From Gemmiger gallinarum (GTDB lineage: Bacteria > Bacillota > Clostridia > Oscillospirales > Ruminococcaceae), in contig NZ_JADCKC010000002.1 in assembly GCF_014982805.1 (NCBI RefSeq), positions 372,001-436,000 on the forward strand: DNA of 64,000 nt. Direction: 5' to 3'. Position numbers and translations under genes: made by a program. Under the pieces are notes generated by a model. It ran no database searches and was not told the origin of the DNA. It saw nothing but the letters and a program-made list of their open reading frames with translations. Below, one piece after another: positions 16,289-23,718 of this stretch (position 1 is its first letter; each line of letters opens with the position of its first letter).

Positions 16289-17899
16289 TTACTGCAGTGC
16301 GTCGTGCAGGGTCTTGCGGACGGCGCCGGGGCCGGCCAGCTCTGCCACAAAGTAGTTTTCGACCTTCTCTGCCAGCGGGGTGGTGGTCAGATCGACGCCG
16401 AAGATGGAAGCGTTGGACAGGATCTCCTTGAGCTGGCCCTTGTAGGTCTCGGGCTTGCCCACCTCGATGCCGGCCAGCTTGGCCTGCAGGTCGTCCTTGA
16501 GGGGATCGGCGGAAACTTCAAAGGCTTCGCCATTGTCGTCCACAGCCAGCAGGTAGCGCAGCCAGCCTGCCAGAGCCAGAGGAATGGAAACCAGGCTGTT
16601 CAGGTCACGGCCGGTGGCAATGTAGCTCTTGATGGTCTCGCCGAAGCGGATGCCCACCTTCTGGGAAGTATCGGTGGCGATACGCTGGGGAGCGTCGGGC
16701 ATGAAGGGGTTGGGCAGACGCTGCTCCACAACCTCGTCGATGAATGCCTTGGGATCGAGGATCTTGGGATCGACGACGACGGGCAGGCCTTCCTGGTAGC
16801 CCAGGCGCTTGATGAGGGCGACGATGTCGGCGTCCTTCATCTCATCGCAGATGAGGGTGTAGCCCAGCATGCAGCCGTAGACGCTCATGGCGGTGTGCAG
16901 GGGGTTGAGGCAGGTGGTGACCTTCATGCGCTCGGTCTTGTTGACGGTGTCGCGGTCGGTCATGTAGACGCCGGCCTTTTCCAGAGCGGGACGGCCGTTG
17001 GGGAACTTGTCCTCGATGACCAGGTACTGGGGACGCTCCGCGTTGACGAAGGCAGCAATGAAGGTGTTCTTGCCGGTGACGATGGGAGCCATATCCTCGA
17101 TGCCGTCGGCGGCCAGAGCCTCCTCCACAATCTTGTGGGGGCGCGGGGTGATCTTGTCGATCATGGACCAGGGGAAGCTGATCTTGCTCTCATCGGACAG
17201 GTAGTCGATGAAGTCCTGGCCCACGTAGCCCTTCTCGGCCCAGGCCTTGGCGACGGTCATGACGCTGGACTGCAGCTTTTCACCGTTGTGAGAGCAGTTG
17301 TCCATGCTGACCACAGCCAGAGGATACTTGCCGGCGTTGAAACGCTCGAACAGCAGGGCGGCGACCATGCTCATGGCGTGACGGGCATGGGCGGGACCCT
17401 CGTCCATGTCAGCCTGGACAACGGGCATCAGGCTGCCGTCGGGACGGTAAAGGGCATAGCCCTTCTCGGTGATGGTGAAGGAGATCATCTGCAGGCCGGG
17501 ATCGGTGAAGATCTCCTTGAAGCGGGCCATCATCTCCGCATCGGCGGAGTTGGCGCGCAGGCCCTCGGCCACAGAGCCGATGATCTCGCGGCTGGTGGTG
17601 CCGTCGGGATTCAGGGTGACCATCATGGTCAGGTTGTCAAAGGGAGTGTAGATCTTGTCGATGATGTCGTAGTCGAAGGTATCGGCTGCGATGATGCCCT
17701 TGTCGGACAGACCCTGGTTGAGCAGCTTCTGCTGCAGAGCGGCGATAAAGCCGCGGAAAATGTTGCCGGCGCCGAAGTGGACCCAGATGGGGTGTTCCTT
17801 GGTGGCGGCGGTCATGGCAGCGTGGTCGAAGGCGGGCAGCGTAACGTTGACGGCCTGCCAGCCGGCTTTGTCCTGCAGGGATGCAGCATTCATCTTCAT
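16289..17899 (-). CDS. uxuB: D-fructuronate reductase / mannitol dehydrogenase family oxidoreductase
   Basis: 536 residues from ATG 17899 (AAGGAGAG eight bases upstream; an in-frame ATG ten codons earlier lacks a site). The N-terminal Rossmann segment WVHFGAGNIFRGF binds NAD; the central VSMDNCSHNGEKL and the C-terminal domain with KVTTCLNPLHTAMSVYGCMLGY match long-chain mannitol dehydrogenases of the UxuB type. It reduces fructuronate to mannonate, the substrate of the next gene. First gene of the operon and divergent from an AraC regulator. Confidence 0.93.
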   Translation of the reverse strand: MKMNAASLQDKAGWQAVNVTLPAFDHAAMTAATKEHPIWVHFGAGNIFRGFIAALQQKLLNQGLSDKGIIAADTFDYDIIDKIYTPFDNLTMMVTLNPDGTTSREIIGSVAEGLRANSADAEMMARFKEIFTDPGLQMISFTITEKGYALYRPDGSLMPVVQADMDEGPAHARHAMSMVAALLFERFNAGKYPLAVVSMDNCSHNGEKLQSSVMTVAKAWAEKGYVGQDFIDYLSDESKISFPWSMIDKITPRPHKIVEEALAADGIEDMAPIVTGKNTFIAAFVNAERPQYLVIEDKFPNGRPALEKAGVYMTDRDTVNKTERMKVTTCLNPLHTAMSVYGCMLGYTLICDEMKDADIVALIKRLGYQEGLPVVVDPKILDPKAFIDEVVEQRLPNPFMPDAPQRIATDTSQKVGIRFGETIKSYIATGRDLNSLVSIPLALAGWLRYLLAVDDNGEAFEVSADPLKDDLQAKLAGIEVGKPETYKGQLKEILSNASIFGVDLTTTPLAEKVENYFVAELAGPGAVRKTLHDALQ

Positions 17900-18026
17900 G
17901 GCAAAATCTCTCCTTATCCAATTTATCAAAGGGCTGCCCCGCCGGAGTGTCCGGACGGTTTGCGCCCCGTTTTACCAGAAAGCGGTTTGCCGGGCGGGGG
18001 TCTTTTCTTTCTCGCCCTGCAAGCAC

Positions 18027-18054
18027 AGTATACGCCATTATTTTTACAATTCAA
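18027..18054 (-). promoter_or_regulatory. promoter of the uxuBA operon
   Basis: Minus strand TTGAAT (18049-18054), 16-base spacer, TATACT (18027-18032). The 281-base divergent gap (17900-18180) also holds the AraC-type gene promoter. Confidence 0.55.
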
Positions 18055-18076
18055 ATTGACTGGATTGCTTGATACC

Positions 18077-18105
18077 TTGTAAAAATTGCCGCGTCGTGCT
18101 ATATA
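18077..18105 (+). promoter_or_regulatory. possible promoter of the AraC regulator gene
   Basis: TTGTAA (18077-18082), 17-base spacer, TATATA (18100-18105); weaker than the divergent uxu promoter. Confidence 0.4.
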
Positions 18106-18180
18106 TGTATAGAGGATGTTCTCCCCGCCGCCGGACACGCCGGTCCGGCCGGGCAGAGGCACAGAAAGGACGTTGCAACG

Positions 18181-19056
18181 ATGGGCGCCAGTTTTCAGGA
18201 TTTTACTTCCCGGCAGGAGATGATCGCACCGGATTTTGAGGTATACCGCTACCGCAGCACCTACCTCAACGAGGTCGCCCTCCACCACCACGATTTTTAC
18301 GAGATCTACCTGCTGTTGCGGGGCCGGGTGGCCTACACAGTGGAAAACCGTATCTATCAGGTACGGCCGGGGGACATCATGCTCATCAGCCCGCTGGAAC
18401 TGCATCAGGCCCGCATCTCCACCGACGCCGAGCCCTACGAGCGCATTGTTCTGTGGGTGGCCCGCAGCTATCTGGAGGGGCTTTCCAGCGCCAAGACCAG
18501 CCTGACCCGGTGCTTTGACGCCTCCCAGCCGGGGCACGGCAACCTGCTGCGTCCCACGCCCCAGGGCAGCGCCGATTTCCGCCACCAACTGGAGACGCTG
18601 GGCACCCTGCACAGCCAGGATGAGTACGGCAGCGATCTGCTGGCCACCGGCTGCCTGGTCTCCCTGCTGGTGGCTCTGAACAAGGCAGTGACCGAGGCCT
18701 CGGCCCAGCCCCCCGCCTGCACCTGCGACCGGGTGGTGGATGCGGTGGTGGAGTACATCAATGCCCACTACAGCGAGTCGCTGACGCTGGACGACTTGGC
18801 CGACCGGTTTTTCATCAGCAAATACCACCTGCTGCGCAAGTTTGACCGGCAGGTGGGCACCACGGTGCACCGCTACATTCTGCAGAAGCGGCTGATGATT
18901 GCCAAACAGCTTTTGGGCAGCGGCGTGGCCCCCAGCGAAGTCTGCCAGTACTGCGGCTTCGGGGATTACGCCAACTTTTACCGGGCCTTCCGGGCGGAAT
19001 ACCATATCACACCCCGACAGTACGCTCAGTCCCAGAAGGAGACTCCCTCCTACTGA
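18181..19056 (+). CDS. AraC family transcriptional regulator, likely of hexuronate genes
   Basis: 291 residues. Residues ~15-100 form an N-terminal cupin (LHHHDFYEIYLLLRGRV, then RPGDIMLISPLELHQ), the usual sugar-binding half. Residues ~195-290 hold two AraC helix-turn-helix motifs (LTLDDLADRFFISKYHLLRKF and the second ending YCGFGDYANFYRAFR). AAAGGA precedes ATG 18181. Position opposite uxuBA suggests it controls glucuronate/galacturonate use; that link is inference from context. Confidence 0.9.
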   Translation: MGASFQDFTSRQEMIAPDFEVYRYRSTYLNEVALHHHDFYEIYLLLRGRVAYTVENRIYQVRPGDIMLISPLELHQARISTDAEPYERIVLWVARSYLEGLSSAKTSLTRCFDASQPGHGNLLRPTPQGSADFRHQLETLGTLHSQDEYGSDLLATGCLVSLLVALNKAVTEASAQPPACTCDRVVDAVVEYINAHYSESLTLDDLADRFFISKYHLLRKFDRQVGTTVHRYILQKRLMIAKQLLGSGVAPSEVCQYCGFGDYANFYRAFRAEYHITPRQYAQSQKETPSY

Positions 19057-19150
19057 CCGCAAAGGCCTTTTTGCTATTGTAACATATTCTTTTGAAATTT
19101 TCGACTGTTTTTATTGATTATGTAAGCATTTCTGAATCCGGCACCTGATT

Positions 19151-20455
19151 TCAGCCGCCGAACAGCCGGGACAGAGCATTGCCCAGCCAGTCCAGCCATC
19201 CGCCGCCCTTCTCCGTCCCGGGTGCCGTTTCTGATGTACCAGACTCCGGTGTGGAGGTCTCGGAGGTGGCGGTCTCCGCTGTGGCCGCGCTCTCGAGGGT
19301 GGCACTTTCCGGGGTGGCGGCCGTTTCCGGGGTGGCGGCCGTTTCCGGGGTGGCTTTTTCAGGCAAAGCAGCCTCCGGGGAGGCGGTTTCGCCTGTGGCT
19401 GCCGGTTCGGGCAGGGCGGTTTCCGGGGTGGTGCCCGTCTCCGGCGCGGCGGATTCCGCGGTGGCGGCTTCCGGGGCGGCTGCGGACTCGGGTGTTGCGC
19501 TCTCCCCCGTGGCTGCCGTTTCCGGGGTAGCAGCCGATTCCGGCGTGGCCGTCTCCGGGGTGGCGCTTTCGGGGGTGGAGGCGGTTTCCCCGGTGGCTGT
19601 TTCGGCTGTGGCGGGGCCGGTGACGGTCAGGGTGCAGGATGCCGTCTTGCCGGACACCTCCGCCATGATCTCCGCCCTACCGGGAAGCAGGGCGGTGACC
19701 TTGCCGTTCTCGTCCACCGCAGCCACCGACGGGTCACTGCTGGACCAATGGACCGTCACTTCCTTGTCCGGCCAGACCCGGGCGCTCAGCACCATGGTCT
19801 GTCCCGGGTCCAGCTCCGCCGCCGGGCGGGAGAGCTGGACGCCCTGCACCGGGCTGCCCACCACCACCTCGCACTGCGCCGTGAGGGAGCTGCCCTCCAC
19901 GGTGGCGGTGATGGTGGTCAGGCCCTCGGCCAGAGCGGTGACGGCGCCGTCGGCCCCCACCGACACCACCGCCGGGTCGGCCGCCGTATACCGCACGTTG
20001 GACAGGTCTCCGCCGGGCAGCATGGGGTTAAGGCTGCCCGTCTGCCCCGGCTGAAGGTCCAGGGTGCTCTCCATGTACAGCCCGCCCAGGGGCTCGGTCA
20101 CTGTGACGGCCACCTGCGCCTCATACCCGAAGGCCGGACAGGACACTGTCACCGTCGTCTCGCCGGGGGCGGCGGCCTGGATGATGCCCTGGCTGTCCAC
20201 CGCGGCAATGCCCGGGTCGGCGCTCTCAAAGGTGACGGCGATGCCGTTGTCCCCCGCCGCCGTCAGCAGCAGAGCTGCAGAGGCGGCATCCGCCTCCCCC
20301 TTCCACTCCGCTGCCGAGGCCAGGGGAAAGCTCTCCCCCGCAAACAGGTCCACCTGTTCGGGCAGATGCAGGTCGGATGCGCTGCACCCGCACAGCATCA
20401 ATACCACCGCCGCCAAAAGCCCCAAAAGGCACATCTTGTGTCGTCTTGCCATCAT
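19151..20455 (-). CDS. BIG2-domain lipoprotein with Ala/Thr/Glu/Ser/Pro repeat stalk
   Basis: 434 residues from ATG 20455 with GGAGGG upstream. Lipobox L-C-G-C places the lipid-bearing Cys at residue 24. Residues ~30-265 contain three bacterial Ig-like group 2 units, each with the pattern S-x-D-P-x-[IV]-A-x-V-D-x-x-G-x-[IV]-x-A-x-x-x-G-x-[TA]-x-[IV]. The next ~145 residues are a low-complexity run of Pro-Glu-(Ser/Thr)-Ala and Thr-Ala-Thr units, then a short WLDWLGNALSRLF amphipathic end. It looks like a surface adhesion or spacer protein; the terminal amphipathic helix is unusual and may contact membrane or partner. Confidence 0.75.
   Translation of the reverse strand: MMARRHKMCLLGLLAAVVLMLCGCSASDLHLPEQVDLFAGESFPLASAAEWKGEADAASAALLLTAAGDNGIAVTFESADPGIAAVDSQGIIQAAAPGETTVTVSCPAFGYEAQVAVTVTEPLGGLYMESTLDLQPGQTGSLNPMLPGGDLSNVRYTAADPAVVSVGADGAVTALAEGLTTITATVEGSSLTAQCEVVVGSPVQGVQLSRPAAELDPGQTMVLSARVWPDKEVTVHWSSSDPSVAAVDENGKVTALLPGRAEIMAEVSGKTASCTLTVTGPATAETATGETASTPESATPETATPESAATPETAATGESATPESAAAPEAATAESAAPETGTTPETALPEPAATGETASPEAALPEKATPETAATPETAATPESATLESAATAETATSETSTPESGTSETAPGTEKGGGWLDWLGNALSRLFGG
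19235..19615 (-). repeat. low-complexity in-frame repeat encoding the Ala/Thr/Glu/Ser/Pro stalk
   Basis: Imperfect units around CCGGAAACGGCC and similar (minus strand) encode PETA, PESA, GESA and TATP blocks for over 120 residues. Confidence 0.7.
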
Positions 20456-20530
20456 TGCTACCCTCCGTTGTGTTTGTCATCCTTTTTTCTCGCGTAACAG
20501 CGTGAAATTTTTACAGTTACAGATACTAAT

Positions 20531-20559
20531 ACCATAGCATTGCGCCCGGATTTTTGCAA
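20531..20559 (-). promoter_or_regulatory. promoter of the BIG2 lipoprotein gene
   Basis: Minus strand TTGCAA (20554-20559), 17-base spacer, TATGGT (20531-20536). Confidence 0.5.
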
Positions 20560-20696
20560 GGGCGGGGCTGCACTTTTCCCAAAGGCATCCCGGTGCTATA
20601 ATAGGGAACTATACCAGAAGGACGAAGCAGTTTTTCCGGATTTGGCAGCGCCCTCCGGCTTTGCCCCCTCCCCACCATGCAGAAAGGAGATTTCCC

Positions 20697-21596
20697 ATGC
20701 TCACAGCCACCCTGCTGGGCTGCGGCGGCACCCAGCCTCTGCCCCACCGGGCGCTGACCAGCCTTGCCCTGACGGCGGCCGGGCGCAGCCTCCTCATCGA
20801 CTGCGGCGAGGGCACCCAGACAGCGGCCCGGCGGTGGGGCGTCAGCCTGTACAAGGTGGACGCCATCCTGCTGACCCACTACCACGGGGACCACATCTTC
20901 GGTCTGCCGGGGCTGTGGCAGACCATGGCGGCCCTGGGCCGCACCGAGCCGGTGCTTATGGCCGGACCGCCGGGGCTTTCGGCGGTGGTGCGGGCCTTTC
21001 TGACGGTGGCGGGGCCGCTCCCCTTTGAGCTCCGCCTGGCCGAGGACGCATCCAGGGCCGGGCCGCTGCCGGTGCTGGGCGGGACAGTCACCGCCTTTCC
21101 TCTGCGCCACCGGGCGCCCTGCTGCGGCTATGCCTTCACCCTGCCCCGGGCGGGACGCTTTGACCCCGACCGGGCCCGGGCGCTGGGCATTCCTGTCCGG
21201 CTGTGGCGGCAGCTGCAGGCCGGGCAGGAGGCAGAGGGCTTCCTTCCCCGGCAGGTGCTGGGCCCGCCCCGGCGAGGGCTGCGGGTGGTCTACGCCACCG
21301 ACACCCGCCCCTACGGCGACCTGACCGACGCCGCCCGGGAGGCCGACCTGCTCTGCATGGACTCCACCTATCCTACCGGCGCCGATCTGGACAAGGCCCG
21401 CCTCTACGGCCACGCCACCTGTGCCGAGACCGGGCGGCTGGCGGCACAGGCGGGGGTGCGGCGGCTGTGGCTGACCCATTACAGCGCCGCCGTCACCGAC
21501 ATAGAACCCGGACTTGCGGCAGCACAGCAATTCTTTGCCGGGGCGGAGGCAGGCTTTGACGGCAAGACCCTCACCCTGAACTTTGACCCCGACTGA
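20697..21596 (+). CDS. rnz: ribonuclease Z family endonuclease
   Basis: 299 residues from ATG 20697 after AGAAAGGAG. Metallo-beta-lactamase fold with the zinc motif LLTHYHGDHIFGLPG (His61, His63, Asp65, His66), the GCGGTQP start, LIDCGEGTQ, a later His in PLRHR, and YATDTRPY and HATCAETG in the C-terminal half, as in RNase Z. It removes 3' trailers from tRNA precursors. First gene of a plus-strand run through 28596. A TATAAT lies at about 20594, without a strong -35 box. Confidence 0.92.
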   Translation: MLTATLLGCGGTQPLPHRALTSLALTAAGRSLLIDCGEGTQTAARRWGVSLYKVDAILLTHYHGDHIFGLPGLWQTMAALGRTEPVLMAGPPGLSAVVRAFLTVAGPLPFELRLAEDASRAGPLPVLGGTVTAFPLRHRAPCCGYAFTLPRAGRFDPDRARALGIPVRLWRQLQAGQEAEGFLPRQVLGPPRRGLRVVYATDTRPYGDLTDAAREADLLCMDSTYPTGADLDKARLYGHATCAETGRLAAQAGVRRLWLTHYSAAVTDIEPGLAAAQQFFAGAEAGFDGKTLTLNFDPD

Positions 21597-21625
21597 TTCT
21601 TCCTGCATTTTCTCAGGAGGTTTTG

Positions 21626-21970
21626 ATGCACAAGCTTTTTTCCGGCACCCGGCGGGGCAGTCTGGTCTTTGTGGCCGTCGTGGTGCTGCTGGCCGCCCTG
21701 CTCTACTTCTTCACCCGGGGCGGCACCGGGCGCACTGCCCTCATCCAGTACGGCAATCCCCAACAGACCATGGAGGTGCCCCTCAATAAGGATGCCGACT
21801 ATGACCTGGAAAGCAACGGCTACACCGTCCACCTGCAGGTGCGGGACGGCACCATCGCCTTTGTGAACAGCCCCTGCCCCGACCATCTGTGCGAGGGCTT
21901 CGGCCGTCTCTCCCAGGAGGGAGACTGGGCCGCCTGCATGCCCGCCCAGGTATCGGTGACCGTGGAATGA
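21626..21970 (+). CDS. membrane-anchored NusG domain II protein
   Basis: 114 residues from ATG 21626 (CAGGAGG seven bases upstream; a TTG just before is possible). One N-terminal membrane helix (about 11-30) followed by a small beta domain with NSPCPDHLCEGFGRLSQEGD and ACMPAQVSV, the Cys-containing signature of stand-alone NusG-II (DUF) proteins of Firmicutes. These are often encoded near thiamine or flavin transfer and quinone-type membrane genes; the exact role is not known. Confidence 0.8.
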   Translation: MHKLFSGTRRGSLVFVAVVVLLAALLYFFTRGGTGRTALIQYGNPQQTMEVPLNKDADYDLESNGYTVHLQVRDGTIAFVNSPCPDHLCEGFGRLSQEGDWAACMPAQVSVTVE

Positions 21971-22014
21971 TTCCCATCCGCCCTTCAACCCAACCATCAT
22001 AAAGGAGTTTCCCT

Positions 22015-22512
22015 ATGAATCCGACCTACAAACAGGTGACCAAAGCCCGCTACATCGCCCGTGTGGCCGAACTGGCCCGGGAGATCTTTCCAGGCGTCTA
22101 CCGCAAGCTGGGGGGCAAGAACGGCCTTCTGCTGGCCGAGACCTACCAGAACGAGGATCTGACCGAGGATGAGATCCGGGACGGCGTCAACTACTTTCTC
22201 ATCTACCTGGGCAGCCGGGAGGTGGGCTATTTTGCCCTGGACCTGTCCCCGGTGGGGGCCATGTGCATTTCCCGGCTGTATCTGTGCGAGGACGTGCGGG
22301 GCCGGGGCATCGGCCGGGGGGTGCTGACCTACGCCCAGCGCCTGGCCGAGGGCGACGGCCGCACCCGGGTGTTCATGAAGGTCTGGGCCCGGGATTTGCA
22401 GGCGGAGGCCTTCTGCAAAAAGCGGGGCTTCCGGCCCGCCGGGGTGGAGGCCGTGGAGGCGCTGCCCGGTGTGACCATGGAGCTGAAAACCTGGGAAAAG
22501 CTGTGGCGGTAA
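22015..22512 (+). CDS. GNAT family N-acetyltransferase
   Basis: 165 residues after AAAGGAG. The acetyl-CoA motif is visible at about residues 93-106 (LCEDVRGRGIGRGVL, the R/Q-x-x-G-x-G/A loop), with an upstream strand LYLGSREVGYFALD and C-terminal AEAFCKKRGFRPAG. Such enzymes acetylate amines or protein N-termini in the cytoplasm; substrate unknown. Confidence 0.88.
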   Translation: MNPTYKQVTKARYIARVAELAREIFPGVYRKLGGKNGLLLAETYQNEDLTEDEIRDGVNYFLIYLGSREVGYFALDLSPVGAMCISRLYLCEDVRGRGIGRGVLTYAQRLAEGDGRTRVFMKVWARDLQAEAFCKKRGFRPAGVEAVEALPGVTMELKTWEKLWR

Positions 22513-22569
22513 GTTCCTCCCTTTTCCCTTCCTCGCAAAATCTCAACACGTCAGCAAAGGAGGCGGCGT

Positions 22570-23718
22570 ATGCGGTTTCTGCATCTTGCCGACCTGCACT
22601 TAGGCAAGCGGGTCAACGGCTTTGACATGCTGGAAGACCAGCGGTATATCCTGGAACAGATCGTCGATCTCTGTGCGTCCCGGGGCGTGCAGGCAGTGGT
22701 GGCGGCGGGGGACATCTACGACGTGCCCCAGCCCCCTGCCGCCGCCGTGCTGCTGCTGGACTGGTTTCTCACCGAGCTGGCCCGGCGGGACATCCGGGTG
22801 CTGGCCATCTCGGGCAACCACGACAGCGCCGAGCGGCTGGACTATGCCGGGCAGCTGCTGGCCCGCCAGGGGGTCTGGCTGGCCGGGCGCTACACCGGGC
22901 AGTTGGACCCCGTGGTCCTCTCCGACGACGACGGCCCCGTGGAGTTCTATCTGCTGCCCTTTGTGCGCTCCGCCACCGTGCGTCACCATCTGCCGGACGC
23001 CTCCATCACCTGCTACGACGACGCCGTGGCCGCGGCCCTGAGCGGCACCCCCGCCGGGGACGGTACCCGCCGGGTGCTGGCCGCCCATCAGTTTGTCACC
23101 GCCTCCCACAAGGCGCCGGAGGTCTCCGGCAGCGAGAGCTGTGCCATTGAGGTGGGCACGGTGGAGCAGGTGGACGCCGCCCGCTTTGCCGGGTTCTGCT
23201 ATACCGCTCTGGGCCACATCCATCGCCCTCAGGCGGTGGGCAGCCCCACCGTGCGGTATGCGGGCAGTCCCCTGTGCTACTCCCTGGACGAGTGCGGCGC
23301 CCAAAAGTCGGTGCCGCTGGTCACCATCGACGGCAGCGGGCAGGCGGAGGTGGAGCTCATCGAGCTGCATCCCCGCCGGGCCATGCGCCATCTGGAAGGG
23401 CCATTGGCAAAACTCACCGCCCCCGCCGCCGTCTGCGACGCCGACGATTACATCTGGGCCACCCTCACCGACGACACGCCCATCCCCGACGCCATGGCCC
23501 GGCTGCGGGCGGCCTATCCCAACGCCATGAAGCTGGACTACAAGCCCAGAAACGGCACCACCGACGACGCCGCCCACACCGCCGCCGAGGTGCGCCGCCG
23601 CAGCTTTGACGAGCTGTTTTCCGATTTCTTTGTGACGGTGCAGGGCCGGGAGCCCACCGAGGCGGAGGCTGCCGCCCTGGCCGAACTGCGGGAGGAGGTG
23701 TTCCCATGCGGCCGCTGA
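22570..23718 (+). CDS. sbcD: exonuclease subunit SbcD
   Basis: 382 residues. Calcineurin-like phosphoesterase with the full Mre11-type set: ADLHLGKR (7-14), GDIYD (47-51), SGNHD (81-85), later AAHQF and ALGHIHRPQ. With SbcC it opens hairpins and trims blocked DNA ends. AAAGGAGGC precedes the ATG. Its last 13 bases overlap the sbcC start, a sign of coupled translation. Confidence 0.96.
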   Translation: MRFLHLADLHLGKRVNGFDMLEDQRYILEQIVDLCASRGVQAVVAAGDIYDVPQPPAAAVLLLDWFLTELARRDIRVLAISGNHDSAERLDYAGQLLARQGVWLAGRYTGQLDPVVLSDDDGPVEFYLLPFVRSATVRHHLPDASITCYDDAVAAALSGTPAGDGTRRVLAAHQFVTASHKAPEVSGSESCAIEVGTVEQVDAARFAGFCYTALGHIHRPQAVGSPTVRYAGSPLCYSLDECGAQKSVPLVTIDGSGQAEVELIELHPRRAMRHLEGPLAKLTAPAAVCDADDYIWATLTDDTPIPDAMARLRAAYPNAMKLDYKPRNGTTDDAAHTAAEVRRRSFDELFSDFFVTVQGREPTEAEAAALAELREEVFPCGR